Source: UBA8110 sp964597275 (GTDB taxonomy: Bacteria > SAR324 > NAC60-12). Taken from it: DNA of 31,547 bases. The stretch covers positions 1-31,547 of the forward strand of contig CAZQXS010000035.1 in assembly GCA_964597275.1 (NCBI GenBank), read 5' to 3'. Below the pieces are notes generated by a model. That model saw nothing but the letters and a program-made list of their open reading frames with translations, did no database searches and had not been told where the DNA came from. Shown here piece after piece: positions 15,232 to 22,173 of this stretch (position 1 is the first letter of the stretch; every line of letters starts with the position of its first letter). The position numbers were made by a program, and so were the translations under genes.

Positions 15232-17694
15232 TCAGGAATAGGATTTGTGGGAATAGGCCGGAACGCTTTCCGGGTAATCTCCTTGTGGTAAAACGGTCAT
15301 GGAGTCGTCAGAGGTTTCTTCATCCGCCTCTTCCGGCGGGTCAACCACCACTGCCGGAAGCCGCTCCAGCGCGTGCTGAAGGACTTCGTCCATGTGCTGA
15401 ACGGGGATGATCGCCAATTCCTTGGTGATCTCCTCCGGAATTTCGGTGAGATCTTTCTCGTTGCGCTGGGGGATGAGGACCGTCCGGATCATGCCGCGCT
15501 TGGCTGCAAGCAGCTTTTCCTTGAGTCCGCCGATGGGCAGCACCTTGCCACGCAGGGTGACTTCTCCGGTCATGGCCACGTCGTGCCGAACCGGAATGCC
15601 CGTGAACGCACTGACGAGGGAGGTGGCAATGGTCACGCCTGCCGAGGGGCCGTCTTTGGGAACCGCACCTTCCGGGACGTGAACATGGATGTCGGTCTTC
15701 TTGAAAACGGACGAGTAGATGCCCAGTGCGTTCGCATTGGTCCGGACGTAGCTCAGAGCCGCCTGCGCGGATTCCTTCATCACGTCGCCCAGCTTGCCCG
15801 TGAGTTGCACACGCCCGGTGCCCTGCATGATGCTCGCTTCGGTCGTCAGCAATTCCCCGCCTGCCTGCGTCCACGCCAGCCCGGAGGTGACTCCAACCTC
15901 GCTTTGCTCCTCGGCGCTGTTGTGCTTGTAGCGTGGCACACCGAGCATTTCCTGAACGCGCTTGGGCGTGACGTTGATCTTCTTGGTGCGTGGATTTTTC
16001 ACCAGCATCGTCGCGGCCTTGCGGCAGGCCTTGGCGATCTCGCGTTCCAAGTTCCGAACCCCGGCCTCGCGGGTGTACTGCTGGATGATTCGGGCGATTG
16101 CAGGAGTCTGGAAGTGAAGTTGCTTCGCATTCAGTCCGTTTTCCTCGACCTGCTTGGGCACGAGGTGCCGGAAGGCGATGTGTTCCTTTTCCAGTTCGGT
16201 GTAGCCCGCAAGGTTGATGATTTCCATGCGGTCCTGCAAGGTGGGCGGGATGTTCTGTCCCACGTTGGCCGTGCAGAAGAAGAGGACGTCGGAAAGGTCG
16301 AACTCGACCTCAAGGTAGTGGTCCATGAAGGTGTTGTTCTGCTCCGGGTCCAGCACTTCCAACAGCGCTGCCGCCGGATCCCCCATCACACCACGGGTCA
16401 TCTTGTCCACCTCGTCCAGCAGCAGGAGCGGGTTGCAGCTCTTCACCTTGCGGAGCGAAGTGATGATCTTGCCCGGAAGCGCCCCGACGTAGGTGCGGCG
16501 GTGCCCACGGATTTCGGCCTCGTCCCGAACGCCTCCCAAGCTGATTCGTGTGAACTTGCGACCTAGCGCCTCAGCTACTGATCGTGCCAGCGAAGTCTTG
16601 CCGACTCCGGGAGGCCCGACGAGGCAGATGATCGGCCCCTTCACCTGTCCCACCTGCTTGGCGACCGCAAGGTATTCGACGATGCGCTCCTTGATCTTGT
16701 CCAGGCCGTAGTGGTGTTCGTCCAGAACGCGCTCGGCTTCATCAAGGTCGAACTTGTCCTCGGTCTTCTCGTCCCACGGCATCGAGAGCAGGCAGTCGAG
16801 GTAGTTGCGGACCACGTTGGCCTCGGCGGACATCGGCGGCATCATCTTGAGCTTCTTCAACTCGCGCTCGCCCATCTCCTTGGCCTCTTCCGAGAGCGGC
16901 AGTTCCTCCAGTTTCTTGGTGTATTCCTCAATCTCGGCCTTGCCGTCCTCGCCCTGTCCGAGTTCCTTCTGAATCGCCTTGACCTGCTCGTTGAGGTAGT
17001 ACTCCTTCTGGGTGCGGCCAATCTGGCCCTGCACGCGCTCCTTGAGCTTGCGCTCCACCTTCTTGAACTCGCACTCCTCCAGCATGCGCTCAAACACCAC
17101 CTCCAGCCGCTTGTGGGGATCCCCGATCTCCAGCAGCTCCTGCTTCTTCTTGAGGTCCATGTTGAGCAGCGGCGCAATCCGGTCGGCAAGCCGGAAGGGC
17201 GACTCGGAATCAATCGCCAACTTCTCGATGCCCTCCGTGTGCCGCTTGACCTCCTTCAGGTAGCGCTTGAACTCGCTGCGCACATTCTTGCTGAGCGCGA
17301 CCAGTTCCGGATTCTGCTCCTCATTCTCAAAAATCGGCTCGACCAGCCCGGCGTAGTACGGATCGCCCAGCCGGGCCTCCAAGAGCTTCCCGCGCGATTT
17401 TGCCTCAAACAGCGCCTTGATGGTGCCGTTGTGGAGCCGCATGATTTGCAGCACCTGCCCAATGGTTCCCACTGAAAAAAGTTCCTCCGCGCTGGGTTCC
17501 TCCACCAGCGGATCCTGCTGGGCGACCACGAAGATGCGGCGGTCCTGCGCGAGTGCTTTTTCAAGAGAGGCGATGGAAAGCGCACGACCGATGAAGAACG
17601 GAGCGGTCATGTGCGGAAAGACCACGATGTCCCGCATCGGGAGCATCGGGAGCGTCAAGCGCTGCGGTTGGGACTCGGATGGGTCGGTTGGCAT
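15232..17694 (-). CDS. lon: ATP-dependent protease Lon
   Basis: Lon degrades misfolded and regulatory proteins in the cytosol as a hexameric AAA+ serine protease. The 820 residues show the N-terminal substrate domain (LPMLPMRDIVVFPHM, about 15-29) and a long coiled region (about 200-290). The AAA+ module has Walker A GPPGVGKT at 360-367 and Walker B LLLLDEVD at 423-430. The protease domain has catalytic Ser684 (PKDGPSAG) and a lysine at 727, placed by the spacing known in the Escherichia coli enzyme. The C-terminal tail (about 785-820) is acidic then polar and longer than usual. The start ATG has no strong Shine-Dalgarno. It is followed closely by the R3H and Mini-III genes. Confidence 0.97.
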   Translation of the reverse strand: MPTDPSESQPQRLTLPMLPMRDIVVFPHMTAPFFIGRALSIASLEKALAQDRRIFVVAQQDPLVEEPSAEELFSVGTIGQVLQIMRLHNGTIKALFEAKSRGKLLEARLGDPYYAGLVEPIFENEEQNPELVALSKNVRSEFKRYLKEVKRHTEGIEKLAIDSESPFRLADRIAPLLNMDLKKKQELLEIGDPHKRLEVVFERMLEECEFKKVERKLKERVQGQIGRTQKEYYLNEQVKAIQKELGQGEDGKAEIEEYTKKLEELPLSEEAKEMGERELKKLKMMPPMSAEANVVRNYLDCLLSMPWDEKTEDKFDLDEAERVLDEHHYGLDKIKERIVEYLAVAKQVGQVKGPIICLVGPPGVGKTSLARSVAEALGRKFTRISLGGVRDEAEIRGHRRTYVGALPGKIITSLRKVKSCNPLLLLDEVDKMTRGVMGDPAAALLEVLDPEQNNTFMDHYLEVEFDLSDVLFFCTANVGQNIPPTLQDRMEIINLAGYTELEKEHIAFRHLVPKQVEENGLNAKQLHFQTPAIARIIQQYTREAGVRNLEREIAKACRKAATMLVKNPRTKKINVTPKRVQEMLGVPRYKHNSAEEQSEVGVTSGLAWTQAGGELLTTEASIMQGTGRVQLTGKLGDVMKESAQAALSYVRTNANALGIYSSVFKKTDIHVHVPEGAVPKDGPSAGVTIATSLVSAFTGIPVRHDVAMTGEVTLRGKVLPIGGLKEKLLAAKRGMIRTVLIPQRNEKDLTEIPEEITKELAIIPVQHMDEVLQHALERLPAVVVDPPEEADEETSDDSMTVLPQGDYPESVPAYSHKSYS

Positions 17695-17748
17695 TGGTGC
17701 GGGTTCTTACAAAGGTCGGGTGGTTGTGTCGCTGGACCGAGTTTATCC

Positions 17749-17776
17749 AATCTACCAGCCTCCAGAGAAAAGGCAA
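17749..17776 (-). promoter_or_regulatory. Weak candidate promoter upstream of lon
   Basis: On the minus strand TTGCCT (17776-17771) and TAGATT (17754-17749) are separated by 16 bases in the 102-base gap between the lipoprotein gene and lon. Each box matches four of six consensus positions. No sigma32-type heat-shock boxes were recognised. Confidence 0.25.
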
Positions 17777-17796
17777 GCAGTCCGCAACACAAAACC

Positions 17797-18141
17797 TCAG
17801 TCCGGCCTCTGGGGACGCACGGCGACCTCGGCGCACCAGCGGTTGCCGTCCGCGTAAATCCGCACCGTCTTGAACTTGGGAATGTAGCGCTCGCCCTTGA
17901 CCACGGAGCGCAGGTGGAACCCCACGGTCTCCCGCGCAAGGCGTTCGGCCTCCTGTTCTTCCACCGCACACGCCCGCCCCCGGATGAGGACATCCAGCCC
18001 GCCCCGGTCAATCACCTCGTAGGTGGGGTCGTAACTGCTGCGCAGGCTGAAGGCTCCACAGGCTGGCAGCAATCCGAGCGCGAGCAGGCCGCACAGCAGC
18101 AACCGTCCCTGACGGCAGAAGGTGATCCAGAAGAAGTGCAT
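17797..18141 (-). CDS. Putative lipoprotein of unknown function
   Basis: The 114-residue protein begins with a basic n-region, a hydrophobic stretch (LLLCGLLALGLLPACG, about residues 14-29) and a lipobox (Leu-Pro-Ala-Cys28). It would therefore be lipidated and attached to a membrane facing the periplasm. The mature part of about 87 residues includes LDVLIRGRACAVEEQEAERLARETVG and a beta-rich C-terminus ending VAVRPQRPD. The family is not recognised. TAGGA lies two bases before the ATG, a tight but usable ribosome site. It precedes lon by 102 bases in the same direction and is divergent from hemL, whose promoter candidate lies in the shared gap. Confidence 0.72.
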   Translation of the reverse strand: MHFFWITFCRQGRLLLCGLLALGLLPACGAFSLRSSYDPTYEVIDRGGLDVLIRGRACAVEEQEAERLARETVGFHLRSVVKGERYIPKFKTVRIYADGNRWCAEVAVRPQRPD

Positions 18142-18157
18142 TTCCTAGGGTGTCGGC

Positions 18158-18186
18158 TTGACAAGTCTTTGGGGGGTTTTCAAACT
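18158..18186 (+). promoter_or_regulatory. Putative promoter for hemL
   Basis: A consensus TTGACA at 18158-18163 is followed after 17 bases by CAAACT (18181-18186), a poor -10 with three matches. It lies 47 bases upstream of the hemL ATG. A G-run in the spacer is unusual. The -35 is convincing; the -10 is not. Confidence 0.4.
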
Positions 18187-18232
18187 GAATATCCTCCATT
18201 TCGGAATTCAACAACTCTGCCAACTCCACTTC

Positions 18233-19519
18233 ATGCAAACCCAAACCTCCTCCAAACTGTTCCAGCGAGCGCAACAACGCATCCCCGGCGGGGTCAACAG
18301 TCCCGTCCGCGCCTTCAAGGCCGTCGGCGGCAACCCGATTTTCATGGATCGCGGCCAAGGGTCGCGGCTTTACGACGTTGACGGCAACGAATACCTCGAC
18401 TACATCGGCTCGTGGGGGCCGATGGTTTTGGGACACGCACATGGGCAGGTGACGGCGGCTCTGGAGTCGGCCTTGAGTCAGGGCACCTCGTTTGGCACCC
18501 CCACCGCCGGAGAGGTGCGGCTCGCCGAATTGATCAACGAGGCCGTGCCAAGCGTGGAATTGGTGCGGCTGGTCAACTCCGGGTCCGAGGCGGCAATGGG
18601 TGTTTTGCGCGTGGCGCGGGGCTACACCGGACGCGACAAGATCGTCAAGTTCGAGGGCTGCTACCACGGCAGTGTGGATGCTCTGCTCGTCAAGGCCGGA
18701 TCGGGCGCAACCACGCTGGGCATTCCCGATTCCCCCGGAGTTCCGGCGTCCTTCACCGAACACACGCTGCTCGCCGAATTCAACGACCTCGACTCCGTAC
18801 TGGAACTCGTCGAGGCGCATCCGGACGAAATTGCCGGAATCATTCTGGAGCCGGTCGCAGGCAACATGGGCATGATCGCACCGGAACGCCATTTCCTGCA
18901 AGGGCTGCGCGACCTCTGCGACCGCGAGGGCATTTTGTTGATTTTTGACGAGGTGATGACCGGATTCCGCGTGGACTTCGGCGGTGCCCAAGAACTGCTC
19001 AACATCATCCCGGACCTCTCGCTGTTCGGCAAGGTCATCGGCGGCGGGTTGCCCGTGGGTGCCTACGGAGGCCGTCAGGACATCATGCTCAAGGTCGCGC
19101 CCGCCGGACCCGTTTATCAGGCGGGCACACTTTCCGGAAACCCCATCGCGGTAGCGGCAGGGCTGGCGACGCTGGAACTGCTCAAGGCGGAAAATCCTTT
19201 CCCGGAACTCGCCCGCAAGTCCGCGTGGCTCACCCAAGAATTCCAGAGTGCCGCCAAGCAGGTCGGCCTGCCCTTGCAAACTGTGGCGATGGGCGGCATG
19301 TTCGGCATATTCTTTTCGGAAACCCCGGTGCGGAACTATCAGGACGCGCTCAAAAGCGACACCGCCCGCTTCACCAAGTTTTTCCAGAGCATGTTGCAGC
19401 AGGGCATCTACCTCGCTCCCTCCGCCTTTGAGTCGCTGTTCCTCTCAACCGCGCACTCCGAGGACGACTTGGAGCGCACCGCAACGGCGGCACGAGTCGC
19501 GTTTGAAGCCGCCGCCTGA
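18233..19519 (+). CDS. hemL: Glutamate-1-semialdehyde 2,1-aminomutase
   Basis: HemL converts glutamate-1-semialdehyde to 5-aminolevulinate using pyridoxamine/pyridoxal phosphate, in the C5 route to haem. The 428 residues have the expected IPGGVNSPVRAF start, SGSEAAMGVLRVARG and KFEGCYHGSVD cofactor-site segments, Asp239 (IFDEVMTGFR) and the Schiff-base Lys267 (FGKVIGGGLPVGAYGG). Presence of the C5 enzyme argues against an organism relying only on the ALA-synthase route typical of most Alphaproteobacteria. The ATG at 18233 is chosen because it gives the family N-terminus; 25 extra open codons upstream include the promoter candidate. Stand-alone gene, convergent with fliN, with a gap of seven bases between stops. 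Confidence 0.97.
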   Translation: MQTQTSSKLFQRAQQRIPGGVNSPVRAFKAVGGNPIFMDRGQGSRLYDVDGNEYLDYIGSWGPMVLGHAHGQVTAALESALSQGTSFGTPTAGEVRLAELINEAVPSVELVRLVNSGSEAAMGVLRVARGYTGRDKIVKFEGCYHGSVDALLVKAGSGATTLGIPDSPGVPASFTEHTLLAEFNDLDSVLELVEAHPDEIAGIILEPVAGNMGMIAPERHFLQGLRDLCDREGILLIFDEVMTGFRVDFGGAQELLNIIPDLSLFGKVIGGGLPVGAYGGRQDIMLKVAPAGPVYQAGTLSGNPIAVAAGLATLELLKAENPFPELARKSAWLTQEFQSAAKQVGLPLQTVAMGGMFGIFFSETPVRNYQDALKSDTARFTKFFQSMLQQGIYLAPSAFESLFLSTAHSEDDLERTATAARVAFEAAA

Positions 19520-19526
19520 GCTTGCG

Positions 19527-19820
19527 CTAACGCCGCTTGCCGTTGACGCGCTCGTCGGGGTGAGTGATTTCGCTGACGCGCAGTCCGTAGCGGTCGTTGA
19601 CCACCACCACCTCGCCGCGGGCGATCAACTGACCTCCGGCGAGCAAGTCCACCGACTCGCCCGGAACCTTGTCAAAGCGCACCACCGACCCCACTTCCCA
19701 GCGGGCGACCTCGCTCATCGAAATCTCCGCCCGCGCCACTTCCGCTTCCAGCCGCTGCGGCACGTCCGCCAAAAACTCCAGATCGCGCCCGGAGGAGTCG
19801 AGTCCAATTTGTTCTGCCAT
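19527..19820 (-). CDS. fliN: Flagellar motor switch protein FliN-like (SpoA domain)
   Basis: FliN forms the lower C-ring of the flagellar switch with FliM and FliG. This 97-residue protein is essentially one SpoA domain: LADVPQRLEAEVARAEIS at the start, then ARWEVGSVVRFDKVPGESVDLLAGGQLIARGEVVVVNDRYGLRVSEI, described here in parts: the GSVV...VDLLAGG...IARGEVVVV...YGLRV pattern is the FliN hallmark. It lacks the N-terminal extension of longer FliNs. No other flagellar gene is nearby, which is unusual. Related SpoA domains also occur in type III secretion (HrcQb/SctQ), so that alternative remains. No strong ribosome site is visible before the ATG. Confidence 0.85.
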   Translation of the reverse strand: MAEQIGLDSSGRDLEFLADVPQRLEAEVARAEISMSEVARWEVGSVVRFDKVPGESVDLLAGGQLIARGEVVVVNDRYGLRVSEITHPDERVNGKRR

Positions 19821-19838
19821 GAGCTTGCTTGGTGGATT

Positions 19839-20285
19839 CTATTTTTCTAATGGATTGAACACCGGTAATTTCAGTTGAGCCGCTGCTTTTGCAAGCACTT
19901 TATCTGCAACAACAAACTGCCAGTCGCTTTGAGAAATCAGCCGAAATGTGGCCAAATGCAGAGCATCCAAAGTCCGCAATCCAATGGTTCTTGCATGATC
20001 TCTGATGAGCTTATCCGCTTCCGCCAAGATCCCACTACCTAAAGGCTCAATTCGGAAACGTTTCTGCTCATCCCCAAAAATGCTCAACACCTCTTCCAAC
20101 TGATGCTCTGCGATTTCATCCATTCGTAGTTTTCGATGCAAGGCACTCACGAATTCGAGCTTCGCCAACTCTGACATCCAAAGAACGGAGTCACTTTTCC
20201 CGATCAACTCAACTACTGTTTCTGAGCCTATTTCCTTGTGAAAGATTTTCACCAAGGCCGAGGTGTCAAAAAACAGGTTCAACAC
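19839..20285 (-). CDS. PIN-domain toxin (VapC-like RNase)
   Basis: A 148-residue PIN-domain ribonuclease of toxin-antitoxin type. Acidic residues for metal binding are in the expected places: Asp7 (FFDTSALVK), Glu44 (SELAKLEFVSA), Asp107 (RTLDALHLA) and Asp128 (FVVADKVLAKAA). The start is a GTG that overlaps the stop of the small upstream gene by 7 bases, with GAGAGGAAAG just before it, so translation is coupled to the putative antitoxin. Base composition is visibly more AT-rich than the surrounding core genes, which suits horizontal acquisition. Toxicity and RNA target cannot be inferred from sequence. Confidence 0.87.
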   Translation of the reverse strand: MLNLFFDTSALVKIFHKEIGSETVVELIGKSDSVLWMSELAKLEFVSALHRKLRMDEIAEHQLEEVLSIFGDEQKRFRIEPLGSGILAEADKLIRDHARTIGLRTLDALHLATFRLISQSDWQFVVADKVLAKAAAQLKLPVFNPLEK

Positions 20286-20497
20286 CTTTCCTCTCGTTCC
20301 AGTTGAATATCATCGGCAAGCGACCCCTTGATGGACGACAGTAGTTGCTGTGATCGCCGAATGTTTTCTAAATCGGTTTCCTGAATCGAGTTGGAGGGTT
20401 GTTTGTCAAGGAAGTTCAATGCCATGTCATACAACCTCAAGATGGCTTCCTCATCCAACAATTTCATTGTTTCAACGATTTTCGCCTGCGCCTGCAT
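20279..20497 (-). CDS. Putative antitoxin partner of PIN toxin
   Basis: A 72-residue acidic protein directly upstream of the PIN toxin and overlapping it by 7 bases. It is predicted to be mostly helical (AKIVETMKLLDEEAILRLYDMALNFLDK, about residues 5-32, here given in outline) and lacks an obvious ribbon-helix-helix or AbrB DNA-binding motif. Assignment as antitoxin rests on size, position and overlap; the family is not one I can name. AAAGGGAG lies just before the ATG. It is AT-rich like its partner. Confidence 0.68.
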   Translation of the reverse strand: MQAQAKIVETMKLLDEEAILRLYDMALNFLDKQPSNSIQETDLENIRRSQQLLSSIKGSLADDIQLEREERC

Positions 20498-20540
20498 TGC
20501 TCCCTTTCAAAAAGCTGGTTTCTGCTTGGATTGATTCTAT

Positions 20541-21044
20541 TCACTCAACAGGAATTGCCAAGTCCTCATCTTCGGAAGCCTCCACGGGTTCTGGTGCGGA
20601 ATCGGTTGCTTCTGCGCTCGCATCGGAAGCATCTTCCACACCAGAAGCCTCCTCTGTTTCAGTGGAGACCTCAGCTTCCGCAACGGTTTCCGGCGTTTCG
20701 GGGGCTTCCGGCTCCTGAGTTTGCAGGGCGGGAGCGGGAGCCGGACGCGGCAGTTCCTCGTCCAGTTGAGCGCGGATGTCCCCCAAGTCAATGGGCCGAA
20801 ACTCCTGTTGCGGCGCGATGGCGGCTTGCTGCGGCTTGAAGTTCGCAAATCCGGAACGCTGGGCGCGGAGCGTGGCCACTGCCTGAAGCGGCAGTTCGGC
20901 GCGATGTGACGGGAGGGCGTACTGCTCCCCCGGATTCTGCTCCCGCACGGCGGTGGCAAGCAACTGCTCCAGCCGCGCACGGCGTGTGCCCAGCGCCTGC
21001 AACCGTTCCAGCCGGACCTGCCGATCCTCGTCTGTCAGTGCCAT
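20541..21044 (-). CDS. Acidic low-complexity protein of unknown function
   Basis: Not recognised. The 167-residue protein divides into three parts. The first is a charged helical N-terminus (about 1-35, DRQVRLERLQALGTRRARLE) that could form a coiled coil. The second is a middle rich in Gln, Ala and Pro (about 45-105). The third is a strongly acidic Glu/Ala/Pro/Ser/Thr tail (about 105-167). There is no signal peptide or membrane segment. The ATG lies 10 bases after the permease stop, in the same direction, so it is the last gene of the transporter operon. A second permease would normally occupy this place in BmpA-type transporters, and this protein is clearly not one. Confidence 0.7.
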   Translation of the reverse strand: MALTDEDRQVRLERLQALGTRRARLEQLLATAVREQNPGEQYALPSHRAELPLQAVATLRAQRSGFANFKPQQAAIAPQQEFRPIDLGDIRAQLDEELPRPAPAPALQTQEPEAPETPETVAEAEVSTETEEASGVEDASDASAEATDSAPEPVEASEDEDLAIPVE

Positions 21045-21054
21045 GATTTCTCGC

Positions 21055-22173
21055 TCAAGCCGCTTCGGCGACAGAGGCTTGCCCTCCGGAGCCGAGCCGT
21101 TTCACGAACGCTTCGATCTGCGGACGGAAGAGATTTTCCAAGGCTCCTGCAAAGAGAATCACCAGCCCTTGGATGAGGACGATCATATTGCGGTCAATGG
21201 TCTGCATTTCGAGGTCCAGTTCCGCCCCGCCCTGATAGAGGATGCCGAAGAGCAGGGACGCGAGCAGGATGCCGAGCGGGTGGTTGCGCCCGATCAGCGA
21301 GACCGCGATGCCCGTGAAGCCGTAGCCCAACTGGAAGTTGAGGATAATGCGGTGGTTGAAGCCCATCAGTTCATTGATGCCCACAAAGCCCGCCAAACCC
21401 CCGCAAATCGCCATCGCGAGGATGATGTTGCGCGTGACGCTGATGCCGCCGTACACCGCCGCCGTTTCGTTCGCACCCACCGTCCGGAGTTCGTAGCCCC
21501 AGCGCGTGTGCCAGACAAAACGCCAGACCAGAAACGCGCAGATCAGCGCCCAGAAGAAGGTGAAGTTGAGCGGGGTCGGCGTGATCTCGAAGCCGAGCGG
21601 CGCAAGGATTTCGTGCATCGCCGGAAGGAACGCGCCCGACTCGAACTCGCGGGATTCCGGGGACATCTGCCCCGGCTTGATGAGGACGTTGACGAGCAGA
21701 TAGACCATCAGCACGGACGCGATGAAGTTGAACATGATGGTCGTGATCACCACATGGCTGCCGCGCTTGGCCTGCAAGTATCCCGGAATCGCGCCCCAAA
21801 TCCCGCCGAAAATCACTGCTGCCAGCACCGCCAGAGGAAACACCAAAATGGTGGGCCAGTCGCCCAGCCAGAGGCACACCAGCCCCACGCCCAGTCCGCC
21901 GATGTACGCCTGTCCCTCCGCGCCGATGTTGAACAGCCGACAGTGAAAGCCGACCGCGAAGGCGAGTCCGGTGAAGATGAAGTTGGTCGTGTAGTAAAGC
22001 GTGTAGCCGATGCCTTCGTCGTAGCCAAACGCGCCGTAGAGTAGCGTTTCCAGCGCAAACAGCGGGTCTTCGCCCACTGACCAGACGAAGATTCCCGAAA
22101 TCGCAAAGGCGATCAGCAGGTTGGTGAAGGTGATGAGGGTGACGACGAGAATGTTGGCGGTGCGTTCGCTCAT
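21055..22173 (-). CDS. Nucleoside-type ABC transporter permease (BMP/NupP-like)
   Basis: An inner-membrane permease of the branched-chain/ribose-type superfamily, 372 residues with about eight to ten hydrophobic segments from residue 9 on. Landmarks are GFHCRLFNIGAEGQAYIGG (about 75-93), which is characteristic of the YufP/NupP nucleoside permeases, GSHVVITTIMFNF, and ELRTVGANETAAVYGGIS. The ATG overlaps the ATPase stop as ATGA, so the two are coupled. Such importers usually need two different permeases (NupP and NupQ in Bacillus); only this one is here. Nucleoside specificity is inferred from the adjacent BmpA-like binding protein and nucleoside hydrolase. Confidence 0.9.
   Translation of the reverse strand: MSERTANILVVTLITFTNLLIAFAISGIFVWSVGEDPLFALETLLYGAFGYDEGIGYTLYYTTNFIFTGLAFAVGFHCRLFNIGAEGQAYIGGLGVGLVCLWLGDWPTILVFPLAVLAAVIFGGIWGAIPGYLQAKRGSHVVITTIMFNFIASVLMVYLLVNVLIKPGQMSPESREFESGAFLPAMHEILAPLGFEITPTPLNFTFFWALICAFLVWRFVWHTRWGYELRTVGANETAAVYGGISVTRNIILAMAICGGLAGFVGINELMGFNHRIILNFQLGYGFTGIAVSLIGRNHPLGILLASLLFGILYQGGAELDLEMQTIDRNMIVLIQGLVILFAGALENLFRPQIEAFVKRLGSGGQASVAEAA

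Noticed and set aside
17695..17796. Heat-shock (sigma32) promoter for lon
   Set aside because: No CTTGAA-type -35 with a CCCCAT-type -10 at proper spacing is visible in the gap; only a weak sigma70-like pair was found.
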